In this document: positions 45,626-54,068 of the stretch, piece after piece
Position numbering within the stretch: the first letter of the stretch is position 1
How the letters are laid out: the number at the start of each line of letters is the position of its first letter
NCBI RefSeq assembly: GCF_041395345.1
Contig: NZ_JAWLAR010000004.1
Coordinates: 186,001-250,000 of the forward strand
Direction: 5' to 3'
DNA: 64,000 nucleotides
DNA from: Dokdonella sp041395345
Lineage (GTDB): Bacteria; Pseudomonadota; Gammaproteobacteria; Xanthomonadales; Rhodanobacteraceae
The notes under the pieces: generated by a model
What the model saw: only the letters and a program-made list of their open reading frames with translations
Told to the model about the DNA's origin: nothing
The model's database searches: none
Translations under genes and position numbers: made by a program

Positions 45626-46140
45626 GCCGCTGCCCCTGCCCTGACTTCATCCATGCGAAGGGATTCGATGAACACCTCGCAAAGGGCCATCATGCCGCGC
45701 CTGTCCTCGTCGTCGAATCGACCGAGCTCCGGGCTGTCGACATCCCAGACGCCGAGAAGTTCGCCATCAAGAATCAGGGGCACGACGATCTCCGATCGCG
45801 ATGCGGCGTCGCAGGCGATATGGCCCTCGAATGCGTGCACGTCATCGACCATCTGGGTCTCACGCGTGCTTGCAGCGGTACCGCAGACACCACGGCCCAT
45901 CGCGATGCGCACGCAAGCCGGCTTGCCCTGGAATGGACCAACGACGAGTTCACGCCCATCGAAGAAATAGAATCCGCACCAGTTGATGGCAGGCAGCGCG
46001 TGCCATGCCAATGCGGCAAGATTGGCTGCATTGGCGATGCGATCGCGCTCGCCGTGGAGCAGGCCACGCGCCTGACTTGCCAGTTCGGCGTAAAAGCTGG
46101 TCTTGTCGGCCGACTCAATGCTTGTCATCTCGAAGGACAT
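45622..46140 (-). CDS. msrC: Free methionine-(R)-sulfoxide reductase (GAF domain)
   Basis: A 172-residue GAF-domain enzyme that reduces free L-methionine-(R)-sulfoxide using thioredoxin. All three family cysteines are present with the family spacing: C76 (KPACVRI), C86 (GVCGTA) and C110 (HIACDA), separated by 10 and 24 residues. WCGFYFFDGRELVVGPFQG precedes them and SEIVVPL follows. ATG 46140 is chosen with GGAAGCG upstream; ATG 46128 is possible. It is coupled to the TfoX-like gene by a 4-nt overlap. Confidence 0.93.
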   Translation of the reverse strand: MSFEMTSIESADKTSFYAELASQARGLLHGERDRIANAANLAALAWHALPAINWCGFYFFDGRELVVGPFQGKPACVRIAMGRGVCGTAASTRETQMVDDVHAFEGHIACDAASRSEIVVPLILDGELLGVWDVDSPELGRFDDEDRRGMMALCEVFIESLRMDEVRAGAAA

Positions 46141-46576
46141 CGATACGCTTCCATCGTGAAATGCGAATATGGGCAAGCATTCTACCTGCCATTGTTTTCC
46201 ATCGCAGGTGCCGCCCGGATCTGCCATTCGGCATGTCGCGCGGTTTTCTTGATTCCGCCCCCATATAGTGCTTGTCGAAGGCAAATGGCACCTTCTTAGG
46301 ATAGACACTTGCCATTCGTCATCCTGGCGCAGGCTGGACTGTCGAGGCAGGATGCCGGAACGTACATTCGCGTAGCGTATGGCTCGAAGGGCATGCTGCA
46401 GCAGCAGGCAATCCAGTTCCTTCTCGGGCTTTGCAGTGATGTCAGAGAAACTCGATGACCGGCCATTCGGCTGTTGAAAAGCACCCCGGCGTACGCTGGA
46501 ATAGCGAAGCTTGAGTCAGTGCCACTCTGTTGAAGGCAGCGCTGAACAGGCCCGACAACATCAGGCACCCATATCC
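46141..46576. other. 436-nt gap between divergent msrC and TMEM175-type gene
   Basis: Apart from CGTCATCCTGGCGCAGGCTGG at 46318-46338, a partial copy of the hairpin seen at 28574-28780, I see no gene, RNA or clear promoter. The short open frames here do not look coding. Confidence 0.4.
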
Positions 46577-47317
46577 ATGCCAGAGAACCAAGAGTCCGCA
46601 CGCGACGATGACGGCTTTCGCAATCGCGGCGCTGAAGTCACCCGCATAGAGGCCTTCTACGACGCCGCGTTTGCCTTCGCGATCACCCTGATGGTGATAT
46701 CCATCGACGAGATTCCGAATTCGGCGGAAAGCCTCATCGACGCCTTGAAGTCGGTTCCGGCGTTTGCCGCCAGTTTCCTCATGATCGTGCTGTTCTGGAG
46801 CGCGCACTCGACCTGGAGCCGTCGCTACGGCATCAACGACCGCCCAAGCCAGCGCCTGAGCCTGCTCACCGTTTTTCTGGTCCTCGTGTTCATCTATCCG
46901 ATGCGCATGGTCTTCGCCGGATTCTTCTTCTGGATCTCCGATGGATGGTTGCCGGCCCATATCGACACCAGCGACGGCCCCGGCGACATGCGCCTGATCA
47001 TCGTGGCCTTCGCTGTCGCCTTCGGAACCATGGGCGCGGCGACGTGGGCACTGTACCGGCACGCCTGGAATCTGCGAGACAAACTGGGTCTGGACGCACG
47101 CGAGACCATCGTGACGCGGTACTCGGTACTGCGCTGGGTGGCTGTGCCGATCGTTTCATCGCTTTCCCTGATCCTGTCGATTGTGCTTTCGATGTTTCCC
47201 GCCAACGCGTGGTTGGTCGCCACGCCGGCCCTGCTGTTCTTTCTGCTGCTTCTCAATCGTCGATGGCTGCACTGGCGCATGCAGGCCGATTTGAGAGATC
47301 TGGAAGCCAGTCATTGA
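46577..47317 (+). CDS. TMEM175-type (DUF1211) potassium-channel-like membrane protein
   Basis: A 246-residue protein with six membrane spans. The first span carries RIEAFYDAAFAFAITLMV, the RxxxFxDAxxAxAITL signature of the TMEM175/DUF1211 family, whose bacterial members form potassium-permeable channels. Spans follow at about 62-82, 93-115, 135-160, 185-207 and 213-230. It appears to have a single signature-bearing half, as expected for bacterial tetramers. ATG 46577 precedes a short acidic N-terminus. Its stop overlaps the TTG start of bioD (TTGA). Confidence 0.85.
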   Translation: MPENQESARDDDGFRNRGAEVTRIEAFYDAAFAFAITLMVISIDEIPNSAESLIDALKSVPAFAASFLMIVLFWSAHSTWSRRYGINDRPSQRLSLLTVFLVLVFIYPMRMVFAGFFFWISDGWLPAHIDTSDGPGDMRLIIVAFAVAFGTMGAATWALYRHAWNLRDKLGLDARETIVTRYSVLRWVAVPIVSSLSLILSIVLSMFPANAWLVATPALLFFLLLLNRRWLHWRMQADLRDLEASH

Positions 47318-48027
47318 GCAGGGGTGTCTTCGTCACCGGAACCGATACCGAAATCGGCAAGACGCATGTCAGTTGCACGCTGCTGCGCGGGCTGATCGCA
47401 AATGACGTGGCTGCCGTTGGCATGAAGCCCGTGGCCAGTGGCGCCCGCCAGACCGCCACTGGCCTGCGCAACGAAGATGCCGAAGCGCTGATTGCAGCCG
47501 CCGGATTTGGCGGCGCGTATGCCGACGTCAATCCTTATGTCTTTGCCGACCCGATCGCTCCCCATCTGGCCGCGCGCGAGAATGCGGCATGCATTTCGAT
47601 CGCGCAGATTCGGGCGGCGCACGCGCGTCTTGCCACGGGCAACCGGTTCGTCGTGGTCGAGGGCGTTGGCGGCTGGCTGGCCCCGCTCGGCGATGACCTG
47701 ATGCAATCCGATCTGGTTCGCTCCCTGGACGTGCCGGTGATCCTCGTCGTCGGCATGCGCCTGGGCTGCATCAATCACGCGGTGCTCACGGCACGCGCGA
47801 TTGCAGAGGACGGATGTCGACTGATGGGCTGGATTGCCAATCGAATGGACCCGGACATGCTGCGTTTCGAAGCCAATATCGAAAGTATCCGGCAGCGCAT
47901 TCATGCGCCGTTGCTCGGAACCATGGACCATGCCGAAGATCCTGCAGCTTCGATCCGGCCTCATGCTCTCGAGGCGGCTGTCAGAATGCTGGGGAATCCG
48001 ACGTACCAGACACCGCAATCAGGATAA
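47314..48027 (+). CDS. bioD: Dethiobiotin synthetase
   Basis: A 237-residue ATP-dependent dethiobiotin synthetase (biotin pathway: diaminopelargonate plus CO2 to dethiobiotin). The P-loop is GTDTEIGKT at residues 9-17, MKPVASG contains the substrate lysine, and EGVGGWLAPL is the second nucleotide/substrate motif. The start is TTG 47314, overlapping the channel gene stop; no closer ATG is in frame before the P-loop strand. No other bio gene is in the window, so bioD is detached from any bio operon here. Confidence 0.92.
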   Translation: MSRGVFVTGTDTEIGKTHVSCTLLRGLIANDVAAVGMKPVASGARQTATGLRNEDAEALIAAAGFGGAYADVNPYVFADPIAPHLAARENAACISIAQIRAAHARLATGNRFVVVEGVGGWLAPLGDDLMQSDLVRSLDVPVILVVGMRLGCINHAVLTARAIAEDGCRLMGWIANRMDPDMLRFEANIESIRQRIHAPLLGTMDHAEDPAASIRPHALEAAVRMLGNPTYQTPQSG

Positions 48028-48033
48028 ATCGAC

Positions 48034-48384
48034 ATGTCCAAGGCACAGCGCTACTTCATCACGATCAGCGATCTTTCCACCGCTCGTGGCGATTACCCCG
48101 AACTGAGCTTCGACGGTGTATCGCCTGAGCACTTGGCGAAAGATCTCGAAGCCGCCCTGCGAGAGCCCACGCTGTGGGAGCGCTGGCGCGTCATGCAGGA
48201 CGATCCGGACGAAGTGGATCCACAAACAGCCATCGTCGATCCGGAGGCGACGGTGACTGCATCGCTGGAAGCCCAGCGCGTCGAAGTCATCGTCACGACG
48301 AGCCTGTCGCACTCGATCGTCAAGCATCGGCTCGACCTGCTGGTGGGCCGCAACTGGAAACTGCGGGATGTCAGTTCGGTTTGA
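48034..48384 (+). CDS. Small protein of unknown function
   Basis: A 116-residue soluble acidic protein starting 7 nt after bioD, hence probably in the same transcript. Features are YFITISDLSTARGDYPELSF, a helix with HLAKDLEAALREPTLWERWR, and EVIVTTSLSHSIVKHRLDLL near the end. No domain was recognised. The frame and codon use look coding, and ATG 48034 is the first in-frame start. Confidence 0.65.
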   Translation: MSKAQRYFITISDLSTARGDYPELSFDGVSPEHLAKDLEAALREPTLWERWRVMQDDPDEVDPQTAIVDPEATVTASLEAQRVEVIVTTSLSHSIVKHRLDLLVGRNWKLRDVSSV

Positions 48385-48449
48385 TTGCGGTTGTATCCGA
48401 CCCCGCGAAGTCAGGTCGTCGCAAAAGTGCGCCGCATTGCGGCTCCCCT

Positions 48450-48520
48450 GTAGGAATCGCATTCATGCGTGATGCTCTCGCTGCGCTGCCAAAAGCATCG
48501 CGACTGAAGTCGGCTCCTAC
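48450..48520. repeat. GTAGGAGC hairpin repeat
   Basis: An imperfect hairpin, left arm GTAGGAATCGCATTCATGCG, right arm GCGACTGAAGTCGGCTCCTAC, in the 254-nt gap upstream of the PD40-amidohydrolase gene. It is a diverged member of the family. Confidence 0.7.
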
Positions 48521-48638
48521 GGAGTGGAGCCATCCAGCGGCCTGGAAATCTGAGGCAATCAGGACTTCTGCCCTGTGCCTGGCGACCTGATCCGTTTTAG
48601 GATGACCGGTCAATTCGAGATTCTCCAGGGAGTTTTCC

Positions 48639-51600
48639 ATGTCGATCCGCCATCTCGCAGCCCTGACCCTGGGCTGCCTGCTGTTGCCCGCATTCGCCTA
48701 CTCGGCTGAAAAGAAAGACGAAAAGCCCGATTGGGATGTCAATGCGGCGCACGGCAAGACCAAGACCGTTCGCTTCAGCACCGATGAGGGCACCTGGCTC
48801 GATCTCGATGTAAGTCCCGACGGCAAGACGATCGTCTTCAGCATGCTCGGCGATCTCTACCTGTTGCCGATCGAGGGCGGCAAGGCCCGGCGCATCAGCC
48901 AGGGCGCCGCCTGGGATGTGCAGCCCGCCTTCTCGCCGGATGGCAAGGAGCTGGCCTACACCTCCGATCGCGGCGGCGGCAACAACATCTGGCGCAAGCC
49001 GCTTGTCGGTGGCGAAGGTACCCAGGTGACGAAGGAGGATTTCCGCCTGCTCAACAACCCGGCCTGGACGCCGGATGGCCAGTACCTGATCGCACGCAAG
49101 CATTTCACCAGCGAACGTTCGCTGGGTGCAGGCGAATTGTGGATGTACCACATCGCCGGCGGTGCCGGACTGCAATTGACCAAGCAGAAGAACGACCAGC
49201 AGGATCTTGGCGAGCCGGCAGTCAGCCCGGATGGGAACTACGTCTATTTTTCCGAAGACGTGAGCCCGGGCCCCTACTTCCAGTACAACAAGGATCCGCA
49301 TGGCGTGATCTATGCGATCAAGCGCCTGGATCGTCGTGACGGCGAGATCGAGAAGGTCATCGGAACGCCGGGCGGCGCCGTGCGCCCCGAGCCCTCGCCC
49401 GATGGCAAGTCGCTGGCTTTCGTCAAGCGCGTGCGCGAGAAGACCGTGCTGGAAAAGCTCGATCTGGAGACTGGGCAGGTCACGCCCCTGTGGGACGGAC
49501 TCTCGCACGACATGCAGGAAGCCTGGGCCATTTTCGGCCCGTACCCCAATTTCTCCTGGACGCCGGATTCCAGCGCGCTCGTGATCTGGGCGCAGGGCAA
49601 GCTCTGGCGCGTGGATGCCGGCACCGGCAAGCCGCAGGAAATTCCGTTCACGGCGGAGGTCGAACAGGTCGTGGCCGAACCGCTGCGTTTCGAGCAGAGC
49701 ATCGGTCGCGGGACATTCGAGCCGAAGATGATCCGCGATGTCGCCACCAGCCCGGATGGCAAGACCCTGGTCTTCCACGCGCTGGGGCAGCTGTGGGTGA
49801 AGTCCCTGCCGAACGGCAGCCCGACTCGTTTGACCGCGGACAACAGCCATTTCGAGTATCAGCCGAGCTTCAGTGCCAACGGCAAGAAGATGCTCTACAC
49901 GACCTGGTCAGACGCCGACCAGGGTCGCATCGTCGAATATGACGTTGCCGCGAAGACCTCACGCATCCTGACTGCGAAGCCGGGCTTCTACTACGGCCCG
50001 AAATTCTCGCCGGATGGTTCGCGCATCGTCTATTCGAAGACTTCCGGCAGCTCGCTGACCGGCAATCTCAATTCGGGCGAGGCAGGCATCTATGTGATGC
50101 CTGCGGCCGGGGGCGAAGCGCGGCGACTGGTCCGCGAGGGTGGCGATCCGGAGTTCACGCCGGACGGCAAGCGCATCACCTTTCTCACCGGCGAAGGCCT
50201 GGAGAAGAAGCTCAAGAGCATCGGCATTGATGGCAGCGATCCGCGTGATGTATTCGATCTGAAGTACATCAATTTCGTCAGCGTCAGCCCGAACGGCAAG
50301 TGGGTGGCCTTCACGGAGTTGTTCAATGCCTATGTCGCACCGATGCCGCATACCGGACATGTGATCGAATTGTCGAAGGACACCAAGGCCATTCCGGTCA
50401 GCCTGATCAGCAAGGATGTCGGTTCCTACCTGCACTGGTCGGCGGATTCGCGTTCGCTGCACTGGATGGTCGGGCGCGAGTACCACACGCGCGATCTCGA
50501 CAAGGCTTTTGCCTTCCTGCCCGGTGCCCCGAAGGATCTTCCCGAGCCCGGCAGCGACAGGGGTATCGATGTCGGCCTGACCGCCCGCTACGACGCACCC
50601 GGCGACGTATTCGCCTTTACCGGGGCGCGCCTGGTCACGATGAAGGATGCCGAGTCGGAACAGGAAGTCATCGAGGATGGCGTCATCGTCGTTGAAGGCG
50701 ATTCGATCAAGGCGATCGGTGCCAGCGGCAATGTGGCGATTCCCTCGAATGCCAGGGTCATCGATGCCAGCGGCAAGACTATCGTGCCGGGCTATATCGA
50801 TGTCCACGCCCACGTCAATCATTTCACCAGCGGTGTCGTTCCGCAGCAGAACTGGGCCTACTACACCAACCTCGCGTTCGGCGTGACCACCACGCATGAT
50901 CCGTCGGCGACCACCGAAACCGTGTTCTCGCAAGCCGAACTGGTCAAGGCCGGCGAGATGGTCGGCCCGCGCATCTACTCGACCGGCACGATCCTGTATG
51001 GCGCCGATGGCGACTTCAAGGCCGAGGTCAATTCGCTGGACGATGCGCGCTCGCACCTGCGCCGCATGAAGGCGAATGGCGCCTTCAGCGTGAAGAGCTA
51101 CAACCAGCCGCGCCGAAACCAGCGCCAGCAGATCAACCAGGCCGCCCGCGAGCTGAACATGCTCGTGGTCGAGGAAGGCGGTTCCACCTTCAACCACAAC
51201 ATGACCATGATCCTCGATGGCGTCACCAGCATCGAGCACAACATCCCGGTCGCACCGTTGTACGACGATGTCATCAACCTGTGGAAAGAAACCGACGTGC
51301 GCAACACGCCGACCCTGGTGGTCAGCTATGGCGGCCTCAGCGGGGAATACTGGTGGTATGCGCGCGACAACGTCTGGGAAGACAAGAAACTCAATCGCTT
51401 CTTCCCGAAGGAAACCCTTGACGCCCGTGCCATCCGCCGCGAAACCGCGCCGGATTGGGACTACTACCATATCGAGGTGAGCAAGGCGGCGAAGAAACTT
51501 CGCGACAACGGCATCAAGATCCAGACCGGCGGCCATGGTCAGCTGCAGGGCCTTTCCGAGAACTGGGAAACCTGGATGCTGACGCAGGGTGGCTTCAGCA

Positions 51601-51935
51601 ATTTCGAAGCCCTGCGCGCCGCCACCATCGACGGTGCCGACCTGATCGGCCTGTCGAAGGAAATCGGCTCACTGGAACCCGGCAAGCGCGCCGATTTCGT
51701 CGTCCTCAACACCAACCCGCTCGACGATATCCGCTCGACTATCGATACGCGCTACGTCGTGGTCAATGGCCGTGTCTTCGACATCGATGCGGACATGGCC
51801 GAGGTCGGCGGCAAGGGCCGCAAGGCACCCGAGTTCTACTGGCAGCAGCATCAGGACGGCCGCAGCTACGGCATCGAATACGGACCCACGGCTTCGTGCC
51901 ATTGCCCGAAGTCCGGGACGAGGCACGTTCATTGA
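48639..51935 (+). CDS. Secreted PD40/TolB-propeller amidohydrolase
   Basis: A 1098-residue exported protein. The signal peptide is about 1-22 (LLPAFAYSA). WD40-like PD40 repeats fill about 45-640 (PDGKTIVFS, FSPDGKELAYTSDR, FSPDGSRIVYSK). The amidohydrolase barrel starts near 655: PGYIDVHAHVNH gives the HxH metal motif at H723 and H725, GGHGQLQG lies near 970, and GADLIGLSKEIGSLEPGKRA is the typical end. Relatives are predicted to cleave dipeptides such as Xaa-Pro or imides. The last 13 residues, SCHCPKSGTRHVH, are Cys/His-rich. It belongs to the peptide-use region. Confidence 0.88.
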   Translation: MSIRHLAALTLGCLLLPAFAYSAEKKDEKPDWDVNAAHGKTKTVRFSTDEGTWLDLDVSPDGKTIVFSMLGDLYLLPIEGGKARRISQGAAWDVQPAFSPDGKELAYTSDRGGGNNIWRKPLVGGEGTQVTKEDFRLLNNPAWTPDGQYLIARKHFTSERSLGAGELWMYHIAGGAGLQLTKQKNDQQDLGEPAVSPDGNYVYFSEDVSPGPYFQYNKDPHGVIYAIKRLDRRDGEIEKVIGTPGGAVRPEPSPDGKSLAFVKRVREKTVLEKLDLETGQVTPLWDGLSHDMQEAWAIFGPYPNFSWTPDSSALVIWAQGKLWRVDAGTGKPQEIPFTAEVEQVVAEPLRFEQSIGRGTFEPKMIRDVATSPDGKTLVFHALGQLWVKSLPNGSPTRLTADNSHFEYQPSFSANGKKMLYTTWSDADQGRIVEYDVAAKTSRILTAKPGFYYGPKFSPDGSRIVYSKTSGSSLTGNLNSGEAGIYVMPAAGGEARRLVREGGDPEFTPDGKRITFLTGEGLEKKLKSIGIDGSDPRDVFDLKYINFVSVSPNGKWVAFTELFNAYVAPMPHTGHVIELSKDTKAIPVSLISKDVGSYLHWSADSRSLHWMVGREYHTRDLDKAFAFLPGAPKDLPEPGSDRGIDVGLTARYDAPGDVFAFTGARLVTMKDAESEQEVIEDGVIVVEGDSIKAIGASGNVAIPSNARVIDASGKTIVPGYIDVHAHVNHFTSGVVPQQNWAYYTNLAFGVTTTHDPSATTETVFSQAELVKAGEMVGPRIYSTGTILYGADGDFKAEVNSLDDARSHLRRMKANGAFSVKSYNQPRRNQRQQINQAARELNMLVVEEGGSTFNHNMTMILDGVTSIEHNIPVAPLYDDVINLWKETDVRNTPTLVVSYGGLSGEYWWYARDNVWEDKKLNRFFPKETLDARAIRRETAPDWDYYHIEVSKAAKKLRDNGIKIQTGGHGQLQGLSENWETWMLTQGGFSNFEALRAATIDGADLIGLSKEIGSLEPGKRADFVVLNTNPLDDIRSTIDTRYVVVNGRVFDIDADMAEVGGKGRKAPEFYWQQHQDGRSYGIEYGPTASCHCPKSGTRHVH

Positions 51936-51942
51936 TCAGTTG

Positions 51943-51967
51943 GAGTGCCGGCCTTGCGCCGGCACTC
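51943..51967. terminator. Hairpin after amidohydrolase gene
   Basis: GAGTGCCGGC and GCCGGCACTC form a perfect 10-bp stem with loop CTTGC, 8 nt after the stop. There is no T-run after it, so it may act with Rho or simply protect the 3' end. Confidence 0.5.
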
Positions 51968-52099
51968 TCGCCTTCGGGCGGTCGGTATTCTGCCAGTCGC
52001 GTATTTGTTGACTGGCGCCCGTCGCTTTCTATCCAGCCGGCGACGCGGTTTTGATGCGCACCGATGTCTCGGCATCAGCCCAATGCTTTCATAAGCCTT

Positions 52100-52291
52100 C
52101 GGCACGTGAGTTGCTTTCTCTTGAGTGGCCAAGAAAAAAGTAACCACTGCGCTGCTCCTGCAGCGCAGTGAGCAGCAATGAAAAGTGACTCGCCCGCACG
52201 GGAGGCGGCTGAAAAAGCGGCATGGATGCCGTGCTCCGCAGGAGGGTGCTCTTCAACCCCAGGCAACCGGGTCCCGGCATTCGCCGGGACC
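52100..52291. repeat. Repeat-rich convergent intergenic region
   Basis: It contains TTTCTCTTGAGTGGCCAAGA plus AAAAAGTAACC, a perfect 11-bp hairpin CACTGCGCTGC/GCAGCGCAGTG at 52145-52170, and a hairpin GGTCCCGGC/GCCGGGACC at 52270-52291 close to the end of the POT transporter gene. The latter may terminate that gene on the minus strand. No gene is seen in 51936-52311. Confidence 0.6.
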
Positions 52292-52311
52292 TCTACAACC
52301 TGAGCGCAGCG

Positions 52312-53937
52312 CTATACCGTCCGATAATGATCCGCCATCGGATAGCGTCGCGCATACATCGCGAAGGCCAATGCAGCCAGTAGCGCGAACGCGGCAAAGA
52401 AGAACATCAGGAAGGCCGGTTCGCTGAGTCCGCTGCTGGCGATATAGGAGGTCACGCCCTCGTTGCGAACTGCGGCGTTGGTGATCAGGACCCAGAGGTT
52501 GCCGAAGGTGACAGAGAGCAGCCAGAAACTCATGATCGTGCCTTTCATCGACGGCGGTGCCTGGCTGTAGGCAAACTCGAGCCCGGTCGCGGAGACCAGA
52601 ACCTCGCCGAAGGTCAGCAGCACGTAGGGCAGCACCTGCCAGGCGATCGAAGTCGGATCGCCACCATCGATGTTCATCTGGATCAGTCCGGCCGCTACCC
52701 AGGCCAGGCCCGAAAACGCGATGCCGAAGCCCATCCGGCGCAGCGCGGTGACCTCCACGCCCATGCGTCGCAGCATCGGGTAGAGCACGATGTTGTTGAA
52801 CGGAATCAGCAACATGACCAGCAGGGGATTGAGCGCCTGCATCTGCGCTGGCTCCTGCACGAGCCAGCTCGGCCACCACCACGAATCATGCGGCATGATC
52901 ATGGCGTTGCCCTGCAGGATCCAGGTCGAGGCCTTCTGGTCGAACAGCGACCAGAACGGCGTGACCAGGGCAAAAACGATGAGGATGCGCAGCACGGCGC
53001 GCACGCCTTCGACGGCCATGTCCGAATGCTTGCCACGCGCTCGCTCCAGCTGCCACGAGGTACCGATTCCGCCGAACAGGATCAGCAGCCCGAGTGCCAC
53101 GCAGAAGGTGATGACGAAACTGAAGTGCTCGGGCCACCATGCGGGCGCAATGGCCCAGAGCAGAAAGATGGCCACCGATGCGACGACACCGATCGCCGCC
53201 ATGATCAATCCGGCACTCCCCTTGCCCGGTGCGAACAGCGCGGTCCTGGCGACGTTGATCAGCGAATCGGGATTCGGCGGCGACGGTGGCACATGCACGT
53301 ATTTCTTGCGGCCGGCCCAAAAAATCACGGTGGCGATGAACATCAGGATTCCGGGGATGCCGAATGCCCATGCCGGGCCCCAGGCGGCAAGGATGCGGGG
53401 CATCAGCAGCGAGGCGAAGAACGATCCGAAGTTGATCGTCCAGTAGAACGCGTCGTAGACGACCTTTGCCGTGGCCTTGTTGCTCTGGTCGAACTGGTCG
53501 CCAACGAAGGCCGAGACCAGGGGCTTGATGCCGCCCGATCCGAGTGCAATCAGGAAGAGACCCGTATAGAAGCCCGTGCGATTCGATTCGAAGATGGCCA
53601 GGCAGGCGTGACCCGCGCAGTACAGCAACGACAACCAGAAAACGGTCTGGTACTTGCCGAAGAAGCGATCCGAGATCCAACCGCCGAGCAGCGGAAAGAA
53701 ATACACGCCGATGACGAAGGTGTGGAAGACGTCCTTGGCGATGCCGGCGCGTTCGGCAATCGGCGCATACAGCAGCAGGGTCGTGATCAGGAACGGCGTG
53801 AGGATGTTGCGCATGCCGTAGAAGCTGAAGCGCTCGCAGGCCTCGTTGCCGATGATGTAGGGAATTTGCCGCGGCATGCGTGCGGCGGCTTCGGCAACGG
53901 CGTCCGGATTCTCGGGATTGGCGGGAATGGGCTTCAT
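52312..53937 (-). CDS. Proton-dependent oligopeptide transporter (POT/PTR2 family)
   Basis: A 541-residue inner-membrane transporter with about 12-14 spans. The EACERFSFYGMR form of the ExxERFxxYG proton-coupling motif is near residue 34, and the PTR2 signature region FLIALGSGGIKPLVSAFVGDQF near 130-151. FPLLGGWISDRFFGKYQ is the loop 2-3 motif. It imports di- and tripeptides with protons. ATG 53937 is chosen as giving a normal short N-terminus. It is divergent from an OPT-family transporter. Confidence 0.92.
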   Translation of the reverse strand: MKPIPANPENPDAVAEAAARMPRQIPYIIGNEACERFSFYGMRNILTPFLITTLLLYAPIAERAGIAKDVFHTFVIGVYFFPLLGGWISDRFFGKYQTVFWLSLLYCAGHACLAIFESNRTGFYTGLFLIALGSGGIKPLVSAFVGDQFDQSNKATAKVVYDAFYWTINFGSFFASLLMPRILAAWGPAWAFGIPGILMFIATVIFWAGRKKYVHVPPSPPNPDSLINVARTALFAPGKGSAGLIMAAIGVVASVAIFLLWAIAPAWWPEHFSFVITFCVALGLLILFGGIGTSWQLERARGKHSDMAVEGVRAVLRILIVFALVTPFWSLFDQKASTWILQGNAMIMPHDSWWWPSWLVQEPAQMQALNPLLVMLLIPFNNIVLYPMLRRMGVEVTALRRMGFGIAFSGLAWVAAGLIQMNIDGGDPTSIAWQVLPYVLLTFGEVLVSATGLEFAYSQAPPSMKGTIMSFWLLSVTFGNLWVLITNAAVRNEGVTSYIASSGLSEPAFLMFFFAAFALLAALAFAMYARRYPMADHYRTV

Positions 53938-53968
53938 CGTGTTTGCAAGATCAATGGGATTGCACGCT

Positions 53969-53997
53969 ACTATGCACGTCGCGGCGCGTGGCGTGAA
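53969..53997 (-). promoter_or_regulatory. Possible promoter of the POT transporter gene
   Basis: Reading the minus strand, TTCACG is followed after 17 nt by CATAGT, about 31 nt before the ATG. Each box matches 4 of 6 consensus bases. The 131-nt gap also has to serve the divergent OPT gene. Weak evidence. Confidence 0.25.
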
Positions 53998-54068
53998 CCG
54001 GGCGCGTCGGTTGTTGCAACGCATCACATCCATGCGCCGACGGATTGGCACCACTCGGGGAGAACTCC

